In this document: piece by piece, positions 25,367 through 33,687 of the stretch
How the letters are laid out: each line of letters starts with the position of its first letter
Numbering within the stretch: position 1 is the first letter of the stretch
Origin: Smithellaceae bacterium
GTDB lineage: Bacteria; Desulfobacterota; Syntrophia; Syntrophales; Smithellaceae
Direction: 5' to 3'
Assembly: GCA_028693285.1 (NCBI GenBank)
Contig: JAQUVQ010000026.1
Location: 1-36,554 of the forward strand
DNA length: 36,554 nucleotides
Notes under the pieces: generated by a model
Database searches by the model: none
Told to the model about the DNA's origin: nothing
The model's input: the letters and a program-made list of their open reading frames with translations, nothing else
Program-made: the position numbers and the translations under genes

Positions 25367-26701
25367 TTATTCCCCCGCGTGGGCGCGCGCGGTTCGCTTG
25401 CCCCGTTCTTCATCGACGAATAAAACGATCACGACGGCGATAAAGAAAAAGGCGGAACAGACCAGAATCGCTCTGTGAAGGCCGAGCCACGCCTGCAGCA
25501 CGCCCAGTCCCATGAGCCCCGCGATGGCGGACAGGCGGCTGGTGAGGCTCCACAGGCCGAAGAACTCCCCGGCTTTGGTGTCCGGCGAGAAAAGCCCGAC
25601 CATCGCGCGGCACGCGGACTGCGTCGATCCCAGACCCAGACCGGCAATGGCTCCGATCATCAGGAAAACATGCTCTTCCTTCAAAGGTGTTCCCGCAAGA
25701 CCGCTCAGCCATTCCGTTACGGGAGAAACGCCGTAAATCAGGCTGACGGCCGCCACCCAGAGAAGGAGCGTCAGAATGAAGGTCCGCTTTGCGCCCCACG
25801 AGTCCTGCAGAAGGCCGAAAAGCAGCGCGCCCCCCGCCGCCGTAATCTGCGTGAGGACAAACATCAGGATCTGCGTTGAGCCGGCCCAGCGAATGACCTG
25901 GTCTCCGTAGATGAAGGCAAAAGCGATCACGATGGAGAGGCCGGCATACGCAAAAAAGAAGGAAGCCAGAAGAACCGCCAAATCCCTGTAGTCCCGAATG
26001 TCGATGAAGGTCTTTTTGAGCCTTTTGACGCCGATCGAAAAAAAGTTTTCACCAGGCGGCATGGCCCTGGCGATCGTCCTTTCCCGAACCCAGAGAAACG
26101 TCGGTATCGCGGCGATGATAAAAAACAGGCCCGTGGCCGGTCCGACCCACCGCAGATTGGAAAAATTTGCCAGGGTGTAAACGCCCGCTCCCAGCCCGAA
26201 AATCACGATAGCCGTGGAAACCAGGCCGCCCATGTAGCCCAGTCCCCAGGCGTAGCCCGAAATTTTCCCCAGGTCCCGGGAAGGACCCAGCCCCGGAAGA
26301 AAACTGGAGATAAACGCTTCGCTGTAGGAAAAGCCGACGTTGGAAACGATGATGAGCAGCATCGCCGCCGGGATGTCGCCCGGTCTGATAAAATAAAGAG
26401 AAGCGGTGGCGAGCGCGCAAAGCAGGCAGCTTGCCAGGAGAAATTTCTTTTTGGACGCGGTGTAGTCCATGATCGCGCCCAGAAGCGGCGCGGTCAAAAG
26501 CACGATCAGGTAGCTTATGGAGATGGAGGCGCTCCACAGGAGATTGCCCAACCGGAATTCCGGCCCGTCTCCGACGATGAGACGGGAAAAAATGACGCAA
26601 AACACGACCGTGATGATCACGGTCGTATAGGATGAGTTGGCGAAATCAAACATGGCCCATCCGAACAGTTCTTTGCGTGAAGCTCTTTTGATTTCTTCCA
26701 T
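25367..26701 (-). CDS. UMF1-family MFS transporter (Atg22-like)
   Basis: The 444-residue protein has about twelve hydrophobic segments and the family start 'WAMFDFANSSYTTVIITVVF' (residues 15-34), which is diagnostic for the UMF1/Atg22-like branch of the major facilitator superfamily. A central cytoplasmic loop near residue 215 separates two six-helix halves. The substrate is unknown; eukaryotic Atg22 exports amino acids from vacuoles. It lies 24 bases after the molybdenum-storage-like gene on the same strand and looks like the last gene of that operon, which makes transport of a metal-related compound conceivable but unproven. Confidence 0.85.
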   Translation of the reverse strand: MEEIKRASRKELFGWAMFDFANSSYTTVIITVVFCVIFSRLIVGDGPEFRLGNLLWSASISISYLIVLLTAPLLGAIMDYTASKKKFLLASCLLCALATASLYFIRPGDIPAAMLLIIVSNVGFSYSEAFISSFLPGLGPSRDLGKISGYAWGLGYMGGLVSTAIVIFGLGAGVYTLANFSNLRWVGPATGLFFIIAAIPTFLWVRERTIARAMPPGENFFSIGVKRLKKTFIDIRDYRDLAVLLASFFFAYAGLSIVIAFAFIYGDQVIRWAGSTQILMFVLTQITAAGGALLFGLLQDSWGAKRTFILTLLLWVAAVSLIYGVSPVTEWLSGLAGTPLKEEHVFLMIGAIAGLGLGSTQSACRAMVGLFSPDTKAGEFFGLWSLTSRLSAIAGLMGLGVLQAWLGLHRAILVCSAFFFIAVVIVLFVDEERGKRTARAHAGE

Positions 26702-26725
26702 TGGCCTTTCCTTGGCCTGGACGGC

Positions 26726-27556
26726 TCAAGACCGGTGAATGAGGGTTCCCACGGGCTTTCCATTCAGCGCCTTGGTCAGATTTCCTCTCTCCAGGCCGTT
26801 GATGATTTGAATCGTCCGGATCACCTCGCTGTTTTGCAGAATTTCCAGGCAGGGCCTTTCAATGATCAGATCGTCCAGGTCCCGCGCCAGCAGTTCCTTG
26901 ACGCTGATTTCAGGGATAAAGGTTGCCCGGCTGTTTTTCTTCGGGTCGTCCGTATAGAGTCCGCGTTCGTCCTTGACGAAAATGCAGCGCCTGGCGCCGA
27001 TCAGGTCGGCGGCGATCAGCGTGCCGACGTCGGTGCGGTGAATGGGAATGCGCCGTTTGGGTACGGGCAGAGCGAAATAATCGTAGGGCGGCATTCCGTG
27101 CATGACGGGAATGCAGTCCTGGGAAAAGTAGGTGTAGAGCTTGGTGACGTCGTCATGGCCGATTTTGATGCCGCCCCAGGGGGTCAGCAGCATGGCGACC
27201 AGGAGGGCGTTCTGCTCGGAGATGGAGCTGCCGAATTTGGCGATGACGCCCGTCGGCATGCCCAGTTCGAGGCCGATGGAGTAGATGTGGCGGCTTCGCG
27301 TCCCGCCGCCGGTCGTGAGCAGAATCTTGTGCTTTTTGGAGCAGGCGGCGATTTCTTTTACGATCGCGGGAAGCGCCTGCGCGCCCCGGTCGCAGATGGA
27401 CTGCCCGCCGATCTTGACTACGTTGACATCCGGGAAAAGCCTTTTCTGCGGCGCCACGGTGAGCCCGTCCATAAAGGTTTTTCCCACCAGGCTTTCTCCC
27501 ATCAGTCTGCTTTTGACATGCAGCCGCCTGCCGTCCCGTTCTCTCACCAGGGCCAT
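26726..27556 (-). CDS. molybdenum storage protein homologue (MosA/MosB, amino-acid-kinase fold)
   Basis: This 276-residue protein has the UMP-kinase-like fold and, in detail, resembles the molybdenum storage protein of Azotobacter: 'VVKIGGQSICDRG' (about residues 33-45), 'LLTTGGGTRSRHIYSIGLELGMPTG', 'MHGMPPYDYF', 'IPIHRTDVGTLIAADL', 'VKDERGLYTDDP' and a C-terminal 'INGLERGNLTKALNGKPVGTLI'. MoSto packs molybdate or tungstate into polyoxo clusters in an ATP-dependent way inside a heterohexamer; here only one subunit gene is present. ATG 27556 has a GAGGAGGA site; a longer frame would overlap the preceding gene. A simple uridylate kinase is less likely because of the storage-protein-like motifs and the metal context. 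Confidence 0.85.
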   Translation of the reverse strand: MALVRERDGRRLHVKSRLMGESLVGKTFMDGLTVAPQKRLFPDVNVVKIGGQSICDRGAQALPAIVKEIAACSKKHKILLTTGGGTRSRHIYSIGLELGMPTGVIAKFGSSISEQNALLVAMLLTPWGGIKIGHDDVTKLYTYFSQDCIPVMHGMPPYDYFALPVPKRRIPIHRTDVGTLIAADLIGARRCIFVKDERGLYTDDPKKNSRATFIPEISVKELLARDLDDLIIERPCLEILQNSEVIRTIQIINGLERGNLTKALNGKPVGTLIHRS

Positions 27557-27572
27557 GCTTCTTCGTTCCTCC

Positions 27573-27794
27573 TCAGTCTTTGACTTCGACCTCTTCGTCC
27601 TTTTCCTTTTTCTGCGCCTTGAGCAGCACCAGCTCCGCCCCAACGGCTTCGGCGATTTCTTCGAGCTCCTTTTTCCGCAGGTGGTCGCCGTAGAAGGTGA
27701 TATCCACGCCGGCCACCGCCACCAGTTTAAAGCGGGGCTTTTTTTCCTTGACGCCGACCTTCAGCCGTTCCCGGTAAAAAATCTTTCCAGCCAT
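27573..27794 (-). CDS. 73-residue conserved-looking small protein between storage-like genes
   Basis: This small protein is highly charged: the N-terminal half is basic ('KIFYRERLKVGVKEKKPRFK'), the middle forms a possible beta-alpha unit ('LVAVAGVDITFYGDHLRKKELEEIAEAVGAELVLL', split near residue 40), and the C-terminus is a Lys/Glu tail. I do not recognise the family. AGGAGGA abuts an upstream ATG (27800) with no spacing, so ATG 27794 is the better start. It lies 12 bases after the TiaS-like gene and 16 bases before the storage-protein-like gene, so it is translated with both and may be a subunit or chaperone of the storage complex; this is inference from position only. Confidence 0.7.
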   Translation of the reverse strand: MAGKIFYRERLKVGVKEKKPRFKLVAVAGVDITFYGDHLRKKELEEIAEAVGAELVLLKAQKKEKDEEVEVKD

Positions 27795-27806
27795 GTTCAT
27801 TCCTCC

Positions 27807-28538
27807 TTATTTCCTTGTATGGTCCTTGTTTCTTTTTCCCCCCATGCTTTTCCAGCGGCCCGGGCCTGAAGGCAGCACGGGCAGGACGGCCTGGCTTCCC
27901 CAGAGCCTCGGGCGAAGCCATCCTTCGGTGTGAACTTCATCCCGGGGACAAGGCGTGATTGCGTCCCGGTCCAGGGAAACCACCCGAATCCCTTTTTGCG
28001 CCAGCGCCGATACGGAAACCGGATCGGGCAAGCTTCGCAATCCGGAAAATTCGATGAACCGGCCGCGCCAGCCGGAAGCGGTCAGCCCCACCGCCGCGGC
28101 CGCGCCGATGATGCCGTCCTGAGTGCCTCCGTGGCCGGAGAGGTGAATCGAAGCCGCCGCCCGCAAGGCTTCACGCTGAGTGACGATTTGCCGGGTGCAT
28201 TTCAGGCCGAACTCCTGAAGGGCAGCCATTCTCGAATGATCCGAGCGCGCAAAGCACAGCCCCGGATCGCTTCCCGGCAGCGCTGAGAGCTCGAGGTGTT
28301 CAACGGCAAGTGCAAGCAGCCGATCCTCGAGAGCCGGATCCATGTCGTCAAGGATGACGCAGGCGGAGCTGTTGTGGGATGTGTAGGGGATGGCGGGATC
28401 CACCAGAAGCTGCTGGCGCACGACCCCCAGCACTCTGCACGGGGCCGGGATCAGCCGTTCGAAGTTGCGGGCCAGTTTCCCCGTTCCGGTGTCCGCCCCC
28501 AAAATATCCGTATCGTCAAAACCAATGTAAACGGGCAT
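27807..28538 (-). CDS. TiaS N-terminal-like (DDTD motif) protein of unknown function
   Basis: The 243-residue protein begins 'YIGFDDTDILGADTGTGKLA', closely resembling the catalytic start of archaeal TiaS, which has 'GIDDTDSP' and agmatinylates a tRNA-Ile wobble base. A later 'SGHGGTQDGIIGAAAAVGL' also resembles the TiaS kinase domain. It lacks the remaining TiaS domains (the full protein has about 420 residues), and bacteria use TilS for this tRNA, so another ATP-dependent reaction is likely. It is the first gene of the storage-like operon, behind a good promoter. The nearby genes hint at a metal- or cofactor-related role. The last 20 residues are basic. Confidence 0.7.
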   Translation of the reverse strand: MPVYIGFDDTDILGADTGTGKLARNFERLIPAPCRVLGVVRQQLLVDPAIPYTSHNSSACVILDDMDPALEDRLLALAVEHLELSALPGSDPGLCFARSDHSRMAALQEFGLKCTRQIVTQREALRAAASIHLSGHGGTQDGIIGAAAAVGLTASGWRGRFIEFSGLRSLPDPVSVSALAQKGIRVVSLDRDAITPCPRDEVHTEGWLRPRLWGSQAVLPVLPSGPGRWKSMGGKRNKDHTRK

Positions 28539-28581
28539 GTGCTTTTTTACCTTCCATGGCCGCCTTTACCAGCGCTTTTGC

Positions 28582-28610
28582 ACTATAAAGTTGCCGCTGA
28601 TTTGTGTCAA
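28582..28610 (-). promoter_or_regulatory. sigma-70 promoter of the storage-like operon
   Basis: On the minus strand TTGACA (28610-28605) and TATAGT (28587-28582) have a 17-base spacer; the leader would be about 36 bases. No TATGT-N8-ACATA site overlaps it. Confidence 0.7.
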
Positions 28611-28739
28611 CTCAATTCGGCGAATCGAAACGAATCCCGCAGGGCGCACGAGGGTTTTCAATGTTCTGACCAAAAGTCATCCGCTCTTTCATCCCTTGGG
28701 TGAAAAACCGCATTGCTACGATCTGACAGGACTTTTTTC

Positions 28740-28759
28740 TTATGTCAAATATGACATAA
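28740..28759. promoter_or_regulatory. ModE-like palindrome upstream of fdnG copy 2 (best example)
   Basis: TTATGTCA-AATA-TGACATAA is a perfect eight-base inverted repeat containing TATGT-N8-ACATA. Its centre is about 72 bases upstream of the expected transcription start, which fits activation. Confidence 0.7.
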
Positions 28760-28786
28760 ATAGATGAAATGACTCGTTTTTTTGCG

Positions 28787-28815
28787 TTGACAATGACTCG
28801 CATTCCATATATAGC
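28787..28815 (+). promoter_or_regulatory. sigma-70 promoter of fdnGHI copy 2
   Basis: TTGACA (28787-28792) and TATAGC (28810-28815) with a 17-base spacer; transcription would start near 28822, giving a leader of about 157 bases with an inverted repeat (28893-28899 with 28927-28933). The rest of the 440-base gap shows no gene. Confidence 0.7.
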
Positions 28816-28978
28816 ATTTTCGCGTGAAATTATAGTTTTTCGGGTAGCAGGCGCCAGCCATTGCCCCATGTTTATCCTGGAGATTAAATTTCCCCGCTCA
28901 ACTCGCTTTTCAGTCGTCATCAAAGGGAGCGGGAAAGAAATAAGACGCCGAACTTCTTTAGGAAAGGAGAAAGAATTC

Positions 28979-31900
28979 ATGAACGTCAGCAGAAGAGGTT
29001 TCTTGAAACTCTCCGGCGCTGTCGCCGCGGTGAGCGGTTTGGGAATTACCCTGAAGCCGGCCTCCGCGCACGCGAAGGAACTGAAGATCAAGTATTCCAA
29101 AGAAACCACAACGGTTTGTCCGTACTGTTCCGTGGGATGCAGCATCATCGTGTCCGTGCGCGACGGGAAGGTCATCAACACGGAGGGGGATCCCGACAGC
29201 CCCATCAACAAAGGATCTCTGTGCAGCAAGGGCGGTTCGATCTACCAGATGGCCGTCAATGAAAACCGTCTGGGCAAGCCGCTGTACCGCGCGCCGTTTG
29301 CCACCGAATGGAAGGAAGTCGAGTGGGAATGGGCGTTTGAAAAGATCGCGGAAAACGTCAAGAAAAGCCGCGACGCCAGCTTCAAAAAAACCAACGCCAA
29401 AGGGGAGCTCGTCAACCGCACGGAAGGCATCGCCTCCGTAGGCAGTGCGGCGATGGACCTTGAAGAATGTTTTACCTACCAAAAATTCATGAGGGGGTTG
29501 GGCCTGGTTTACATCGAACATCAGGCCCGTATCTGACACAGCCCGACTGTACCGGCTCTGGCAGAGTCGTTCGGACGCGGCGCAATGACCAATCACTGGG
29601 TCGATTTCAAAAACAGTGACGTGATTTTAATTATGGGAAGCAATCCCGCTTCCAACCACCCGGTTTCCTGGAAATGGATACAGCATGCCGTCGACAATCG
29701 CGGTTCAAAGGTCATTTGCGTGGACCCGCGCTTTACCCAGTCGGCCTCCAAGGCGCATCTCTACGCGCCCCTTCGTTCGGGAACGGACATCGCTTTCCTG
29801 GGCGGCATGATCAAATACATCATCGACAACAAACTGTACTTCGAGGAGTATGTCAAAAATTACACCAACGCCGCCTTCCTGGTGAACCCGGCGTTTAAAC
29901 TGCCGGGCGACAACAAGGGCGTGTTCTCCGGCTTTACCAACGGGAAGTATGAAAAAGACACCTGGTCCTACCAGACGGACGGCGCGGGCGTGATCCGCAA
30001 AGATCCGACGATGAAAAACCCCAACTGCGTCTTCCAGCTTTTGAAGAAGCACTACTCCCGCTACACGCCCCAACTCGTCAGCAAGATCTGCGGCACGCCG
30101 GTCGACAAACTCATTGAAGTGTACAAGCTTTACGGCTCCACCGGCAGGCCCGACCGCGCCGGTGTGGATCTCTACGCCATGGGCTGGACGCAGCACACCG
30201 TCGGGACGCAGAACATCCGCACCATGTGCATGATTCAGCTTCTGCTGGGCAACATGGGCGTCGCGGGCGGCGGCGTCGCGGCGATGAGAGGCGAATCCAA
30301 CGTTCAGGGCTCCACCGACCACGGCCTTCTGTTTCACATCTGGCCCGGCTACCTCGGAACGCCGAGCGGATCGCTTGCGACGCTGAAAGCGTACAATGAA
30401 AAGCGGACGCCCAAAACCAAGGAGGCCAATTCCCTCAACTGGTGGAAAAACTTCCCGAAGTATTCGGCTAGCTTCCTGCGGTCCATGTACGGAATGAACA
30501 TGGGACTTGAAGAGGCGTATGCCGCTCTGCCCAAGGTTGACGACGGGGCCAACTACTCCTGGCTGTCTCTGTTTGATCAGATGTACAAGGGCAAGTTCAC
30601 CGGCTTCTTCGCCTGGGGAATGAATCCGGCCTGTTCCGGCGCTCACTCCAACAAGGTCCGCCAGGCGCTGGGAAAGGTGGACTGGATGGTCAACGTCAAC
30701 CTGTTCGACAATGAAACCGGTTCTTTCTGGCGCGGTCCCGGCATGGATCCGGCCAAGATCAAAACGGAAGTCTTCATGCTTCCCTGCGCCGCGTCCATCG
30801 AAAAGGAAGGCAGCATCGCCAACTCCGGCCGGCTGCAGCAATGGCGCTACAAGGCCGTCAATCCGGTGGGCGATTCTTTGCCGGACGGCGACATCATGAG
30901 CGAAATTTTCTTCAAAGTAAAGGAGCTCTATGAAAAGAAGGGCGGCCCGCACAAGGAAGCGATTACCCGGCTCACCTGGCCCTACGGCAAGATGGCGGGC
31001 AAGCACTTCCACTACGATCCCCGCAAAGTAGCCGCTGAAATCAACGGATTTTTCCTCGCGGACAAGAAAGTGGAAAATCCGACCAAGAAGGGCGAATTCA
31101 AGGAATTCAAGAAGGGCGATCTGGTGCCCACGTTTGCCTGGCTGCAGGATGACGGCTCCACGTCATCGGGCTGCTGGGTGTATTGCGGGTCCGTGACGGC
31201 CGACAAGGGGATTTTGCCCATGCGCCGTGATACGGCTGATCCGACCGGTCTGGGGCTGACCCCCGGATGGGCCTGGTCGTGGCCGGTCAACCGCCGCATT
31301 ATTTACAACGGCGCGTCGGTTGACTTGAACGGCAAGCCCTGGGATCCCAGCCGCGCCGTGATTAGCTGGAACGGCGAAAAATGGACGGGCGACGTTCCGG
31401 ACGGAGCGGGCGATCCCGGCAAGGGCCGGCCGCCTTTCATCATGAAACCGGACGGCGTGGCCAGCCTGTATGGACCGGGACTGGCCGACGGTCCCTTCCC
31501 CGAGCATTACGAACCGCTGGAATGCCCGGTGGAGAAAAACCTGCTGTCGCCGCAGAAAAACAATCCGGTGATCAAACGGTTTGATAAACCGGGCGTAGGA
31601 TCCGACCTCGATGTGTATTCCAATGTCGGCACCTGCGATCCCCGCTTCCCCTTCATCTGCTCGACGTACCGCGTCAGCGAACACTGGCAGACGGGCGTGC
31701 TCACCCGCTGGTGTCCGTGGCTGGCGGAAATGCAGCCCGGCATGTTCGTGGAAATCGGGACGGAGCTGGCCAAGGAAAAAGGCATCAAAAACGGCGACCG
31801 CTGCATCGTCAGCTCGGCGCGCGGCGAGGTCGAATGCTCGGCCATTGTGACGCCGCGCTTCAAGCCGTTCGACATTGACGGCAACATGATCCATGAAATC

Positions 31901-32089
31901 GGCATCCCCTGGCACTTTGGCTGGATTACCACCAAGGACCGGACTTACAGTCCCGGCGACAAGAAAGCCGAGGTCTTTACGCATGGCGACTCCGCCAACC
32001 TGCTGGTTCCGACCATCGGCGACGCCAACACGATGATTCCGGAGAGCAAAGCCTTCATGGCGAACGTTGCGAAGAAGGGGGTGAAGTAA
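28979..32089 (+). CDS. fdnG: formate dehydrogenase-N alpha subunit, selenoprotein (copy 2)
   Basis: This is the second exported FDH catalytic subunit, with 1036 residues when TGA at 29534-29536 is read as Sec186. It has a twin-arginine signal (SRRGFLKLSG, residues 4-13), [4Fe-4S] ligands Cys47, Cys50, Cys54 and Cys82, and after Sec 'ESFGRGAMTNH' as in copy 1. The true start is ATG 28979 behind GGAAAGGAG; the same frame is open further upstream, but a start there would put the Tat signal about 70 residues inside the protein. It is clearly diverged from copy 1 along its whole length, so the two arose well before the exchange of their cytochrome subunits. It heads fdnGHI copy 2, under a good promoter with an upstream ModE-like site. 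Confidence 0.95.
29534..29568 (+). promoter_or_regulatory. selenocysteine UGA and SECIS region, fdnG copy 2
   Basis: TGA followed by CAC; GGCTCT occupies +18 to +23 (29554-29559), as in fdnG copy 1. GACT (29545-29548) and AGTC (29565-29568) close a stem that has two mismatches. Confidence 0.6.
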
Positions 32090-32090
32090 G

Positions 32091-32888
32091 ATGACCGAGA
32101 AAATTAAATTATACGATGATTCGAAATGCACCGCCTGCCGCGGCTGCCAGCTCGCCTGCAAACAGTGGAACGCGCTAGCGGCCTCGCAGACGGAAAACCG
32201 GGGCACTTACCAGAACCCGCCTTCGCTCAACGCGAACACGTTTTTGCTGATCCATTATCAGGATTACGTGGACAAGGAAGGCAACGTCAAGTGGCTTTTC
32301 CGAAAGGAAGCCTGCATGCACTGCACCGACGCGGCCTGCGTGACGGTCTGCCCCAGCGGCGCGCTGCACTACAACAAGGCCACGGGAACCGTGGGACTGG
32401 ACCACGACAAGTGCATCGGCTGCAAGGAATGCGTGGCGGCCTGTCCGTTTGAAATCCCGCGCTGGGATGCGGCGACGGACAAGGTTTACAAATGCGACAT
32501 GTGCGAAAGCCGGATCATGAACAACATGGAACCGGCCTGCGTCAAGGCCTGCCCGACCGGCGCCCTGTCCTGGGGGCCGAAGGAGAAGATGCTGAAAATC
32601 GCCGCCAAGCGCGTCGAAAAACTGGGCGGCAACGCGACGACTTACGGCGACAAGTACGTCAAGGGCACGCATTTCATGTACGTGCTCAAGGAAAACCCCG
32701 CCATTTACGCCGATATTCACAAAGATCCGAGCGTGCCGCTGTCCGTCACCCTGTGGAAGGGCCTTTTGAAGCCGCTCAGCCTGCTGGCTGCGGGCGGCGT
32801 ACTGGGCGGAGCCTTCCTGCACTACATGATCCACGGGCCGAAGTATCCTGATCTGCCCAAAGATGAAAACACGGAAGGAGGGAAATAA
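32091..32888 (+). CDS. fdnH: formate dehydrogenase-N beta subunit, four [4Fe-4S] clusters (copy 2)
   Basis: The 265-residue subunit has the same four cysteine groups as copy 1 (CTACRGCQLAC, CMHCTDAACVTVC, CIGCKECVAAC, CDMC...CVKACPTG) and a C-terminal anchoring helix. It carries electrons from FdnG to the cytochrome b subunit. It starts one base after the fdnG stop and has no leader peptide. From 32762 onward it is identical in DNA to copy 1, including the anchor helix, while the preceding codons differ in many places: just before the switch, this copy has VPLSVTLWKG against VPLSVIVWKD in copy 1. Confidence 0.95.
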   Translation: MTEKIKLYDDSKCTACRGCQLACKQWNALAASQTENRGTYQNPPSLNANTFLLIHYQDYVDKEGNVKWLFRKEACMHCTDAACVTVCPSGALHYNKATGTVGLDHDKCIGCKECVAACPFEIPRWDAATDKVYKCDMCESRIMNNMEPACVKACPTGALSWGPKEKMLKIAAKRVEKLGGNATTYGDKYVKGTHFMYVLKENPAIYADIHKDPSVPLSVTLWKGLLKPLSLLAAGGVLGGAFLHYMIHGPKYPDLPKDENTEGGK

Positions 32889-33565
32889 CCATGCAAAAAG
32901 GATATGTACAAGTTACCGACAGCTATGAGCGGATTCTGCACTGGATGCTGGCCATTTCCTGTCTGCTGTTGTGCGTCACGGGTCTGGGGATGATGTTCCA
33001 GACGTTTAATTTCATTGGATATTTATTTGGCGGGCTAAAGAGTCTGAAACTGGTTCACAACTTTACGGGGCTGGTCTTTGCGGCCTCCCTGATTCTGGTC
33101 ATTCGCATGTGGTGGAAAGAAGCGGGCGTGTTTGTATTTCCTGAGGATTTGGAATGGATCAAAGTGGCGGGCGGTTATTTGTGGCATGTGGACAAAGTTC
33201 CCGAGACCGGCAAATACAATCCCGGCCAGAAGCTGTTCTTTTTGACCGTAGTGGGGGCCGGCATCCTGATGATCATCACCGGACTGATCATGTGGTTTCC
33301 GACGGCGCTGCCGGCGGGTCTGGTTCGTTGGATGTACCCGTTGCATGCTCTGGGATTTGTGGCGATCTTTGCATTTTTCTTCATCCACCTGTACCTGGGC
33401 ACCATCGGCAATCCGGGGACGGTTCCTGCGATGCTGACCGGCTGGATGGATCGAGCCGTGCTCAAGAAGCAGCATCCGGGCTGGCTCAAAGAGATGGAGC
33501 ATGAAGGCAAGCTGGTGGTCTATGGCGAGGAAAAGAAATCCGGCGCCCACGGACATCACGCGTGA
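32762..33565 (+). repeat. 804-bp perfect repeat, copy B
   Basis: The partner of 13092-13895, in the same orientation. Sequence identity starts one base after a G/A difference (32761) and ends at the last base of the fdnI stop codon. Confidence 0.9.
32891..33565 (+). CDS. fdnI: formate dehydrogenase gamma subunit, cytochrome b (copy 2)
   Basis: This 224-residue cytochrome b is identical in protein and DNA to the copy at 13221-13895, so both membrane FDHs deliver electrons to the quinone pool through the same subunit. The four helices and the heme-ligand histidines are as described there. It is placed two bases after fdnH and is followed by a strong terminator at 33594-33622. Because the sequences flanking the two copies differ completely after the stop, the sharing is not a tandem or whole-operon duplication of recent date. 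Confidence 0.95.
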   Translation: MQKGYVQVTDSYERILHWMLAISCLLLCVTGLGMMFQTFNFIGYLFGGLKSLKLVHNFTGLVFAASLILVIRMWWKEAGVFVFPEDLEWIKVAGGYLWHVDKVPETGKYNPGQKLFFLTVVGAGILMIITGLIMWFPTALPAGLVRWMYPLHALGFVAIFAFFFIHLYLGTIGNPGTVPAMLTGWMDRAVLKKQHPGWLKEMEHEGKLVVYGEEKKSGAHGHHA

Positions 33566-33593
33566 ACCGCGCGATCAGCTTGATCAAAAAAGG

Positions 33594-33622
33594 CCCGGAG
33601 GCAAAACCTCCGGGTTTTTTTT
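33594..33622 (+). terminator. intrinsic terminator after fdnGHI copy 2
   Basis: CCCGGAGG (33594-33601) pairs with CCTCCGGG (33607-33614) around CAAAA, followed by eight T. Confidence 0.92.
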
Positions 33623-33687
33623 GGCTTGGCCTGAACTGAGTTTAATGTTAGAAACATTCCCGCGAGCATTTCAAGCCGGGGAATGTC

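Noticed and set aside
28769..28978. 70-codon N-terminal extension of fdnG copy 2
   Set aside because: It would place the twin-arginine signal internally and covers the promoter; ATG 28979 has a good ribosome site.
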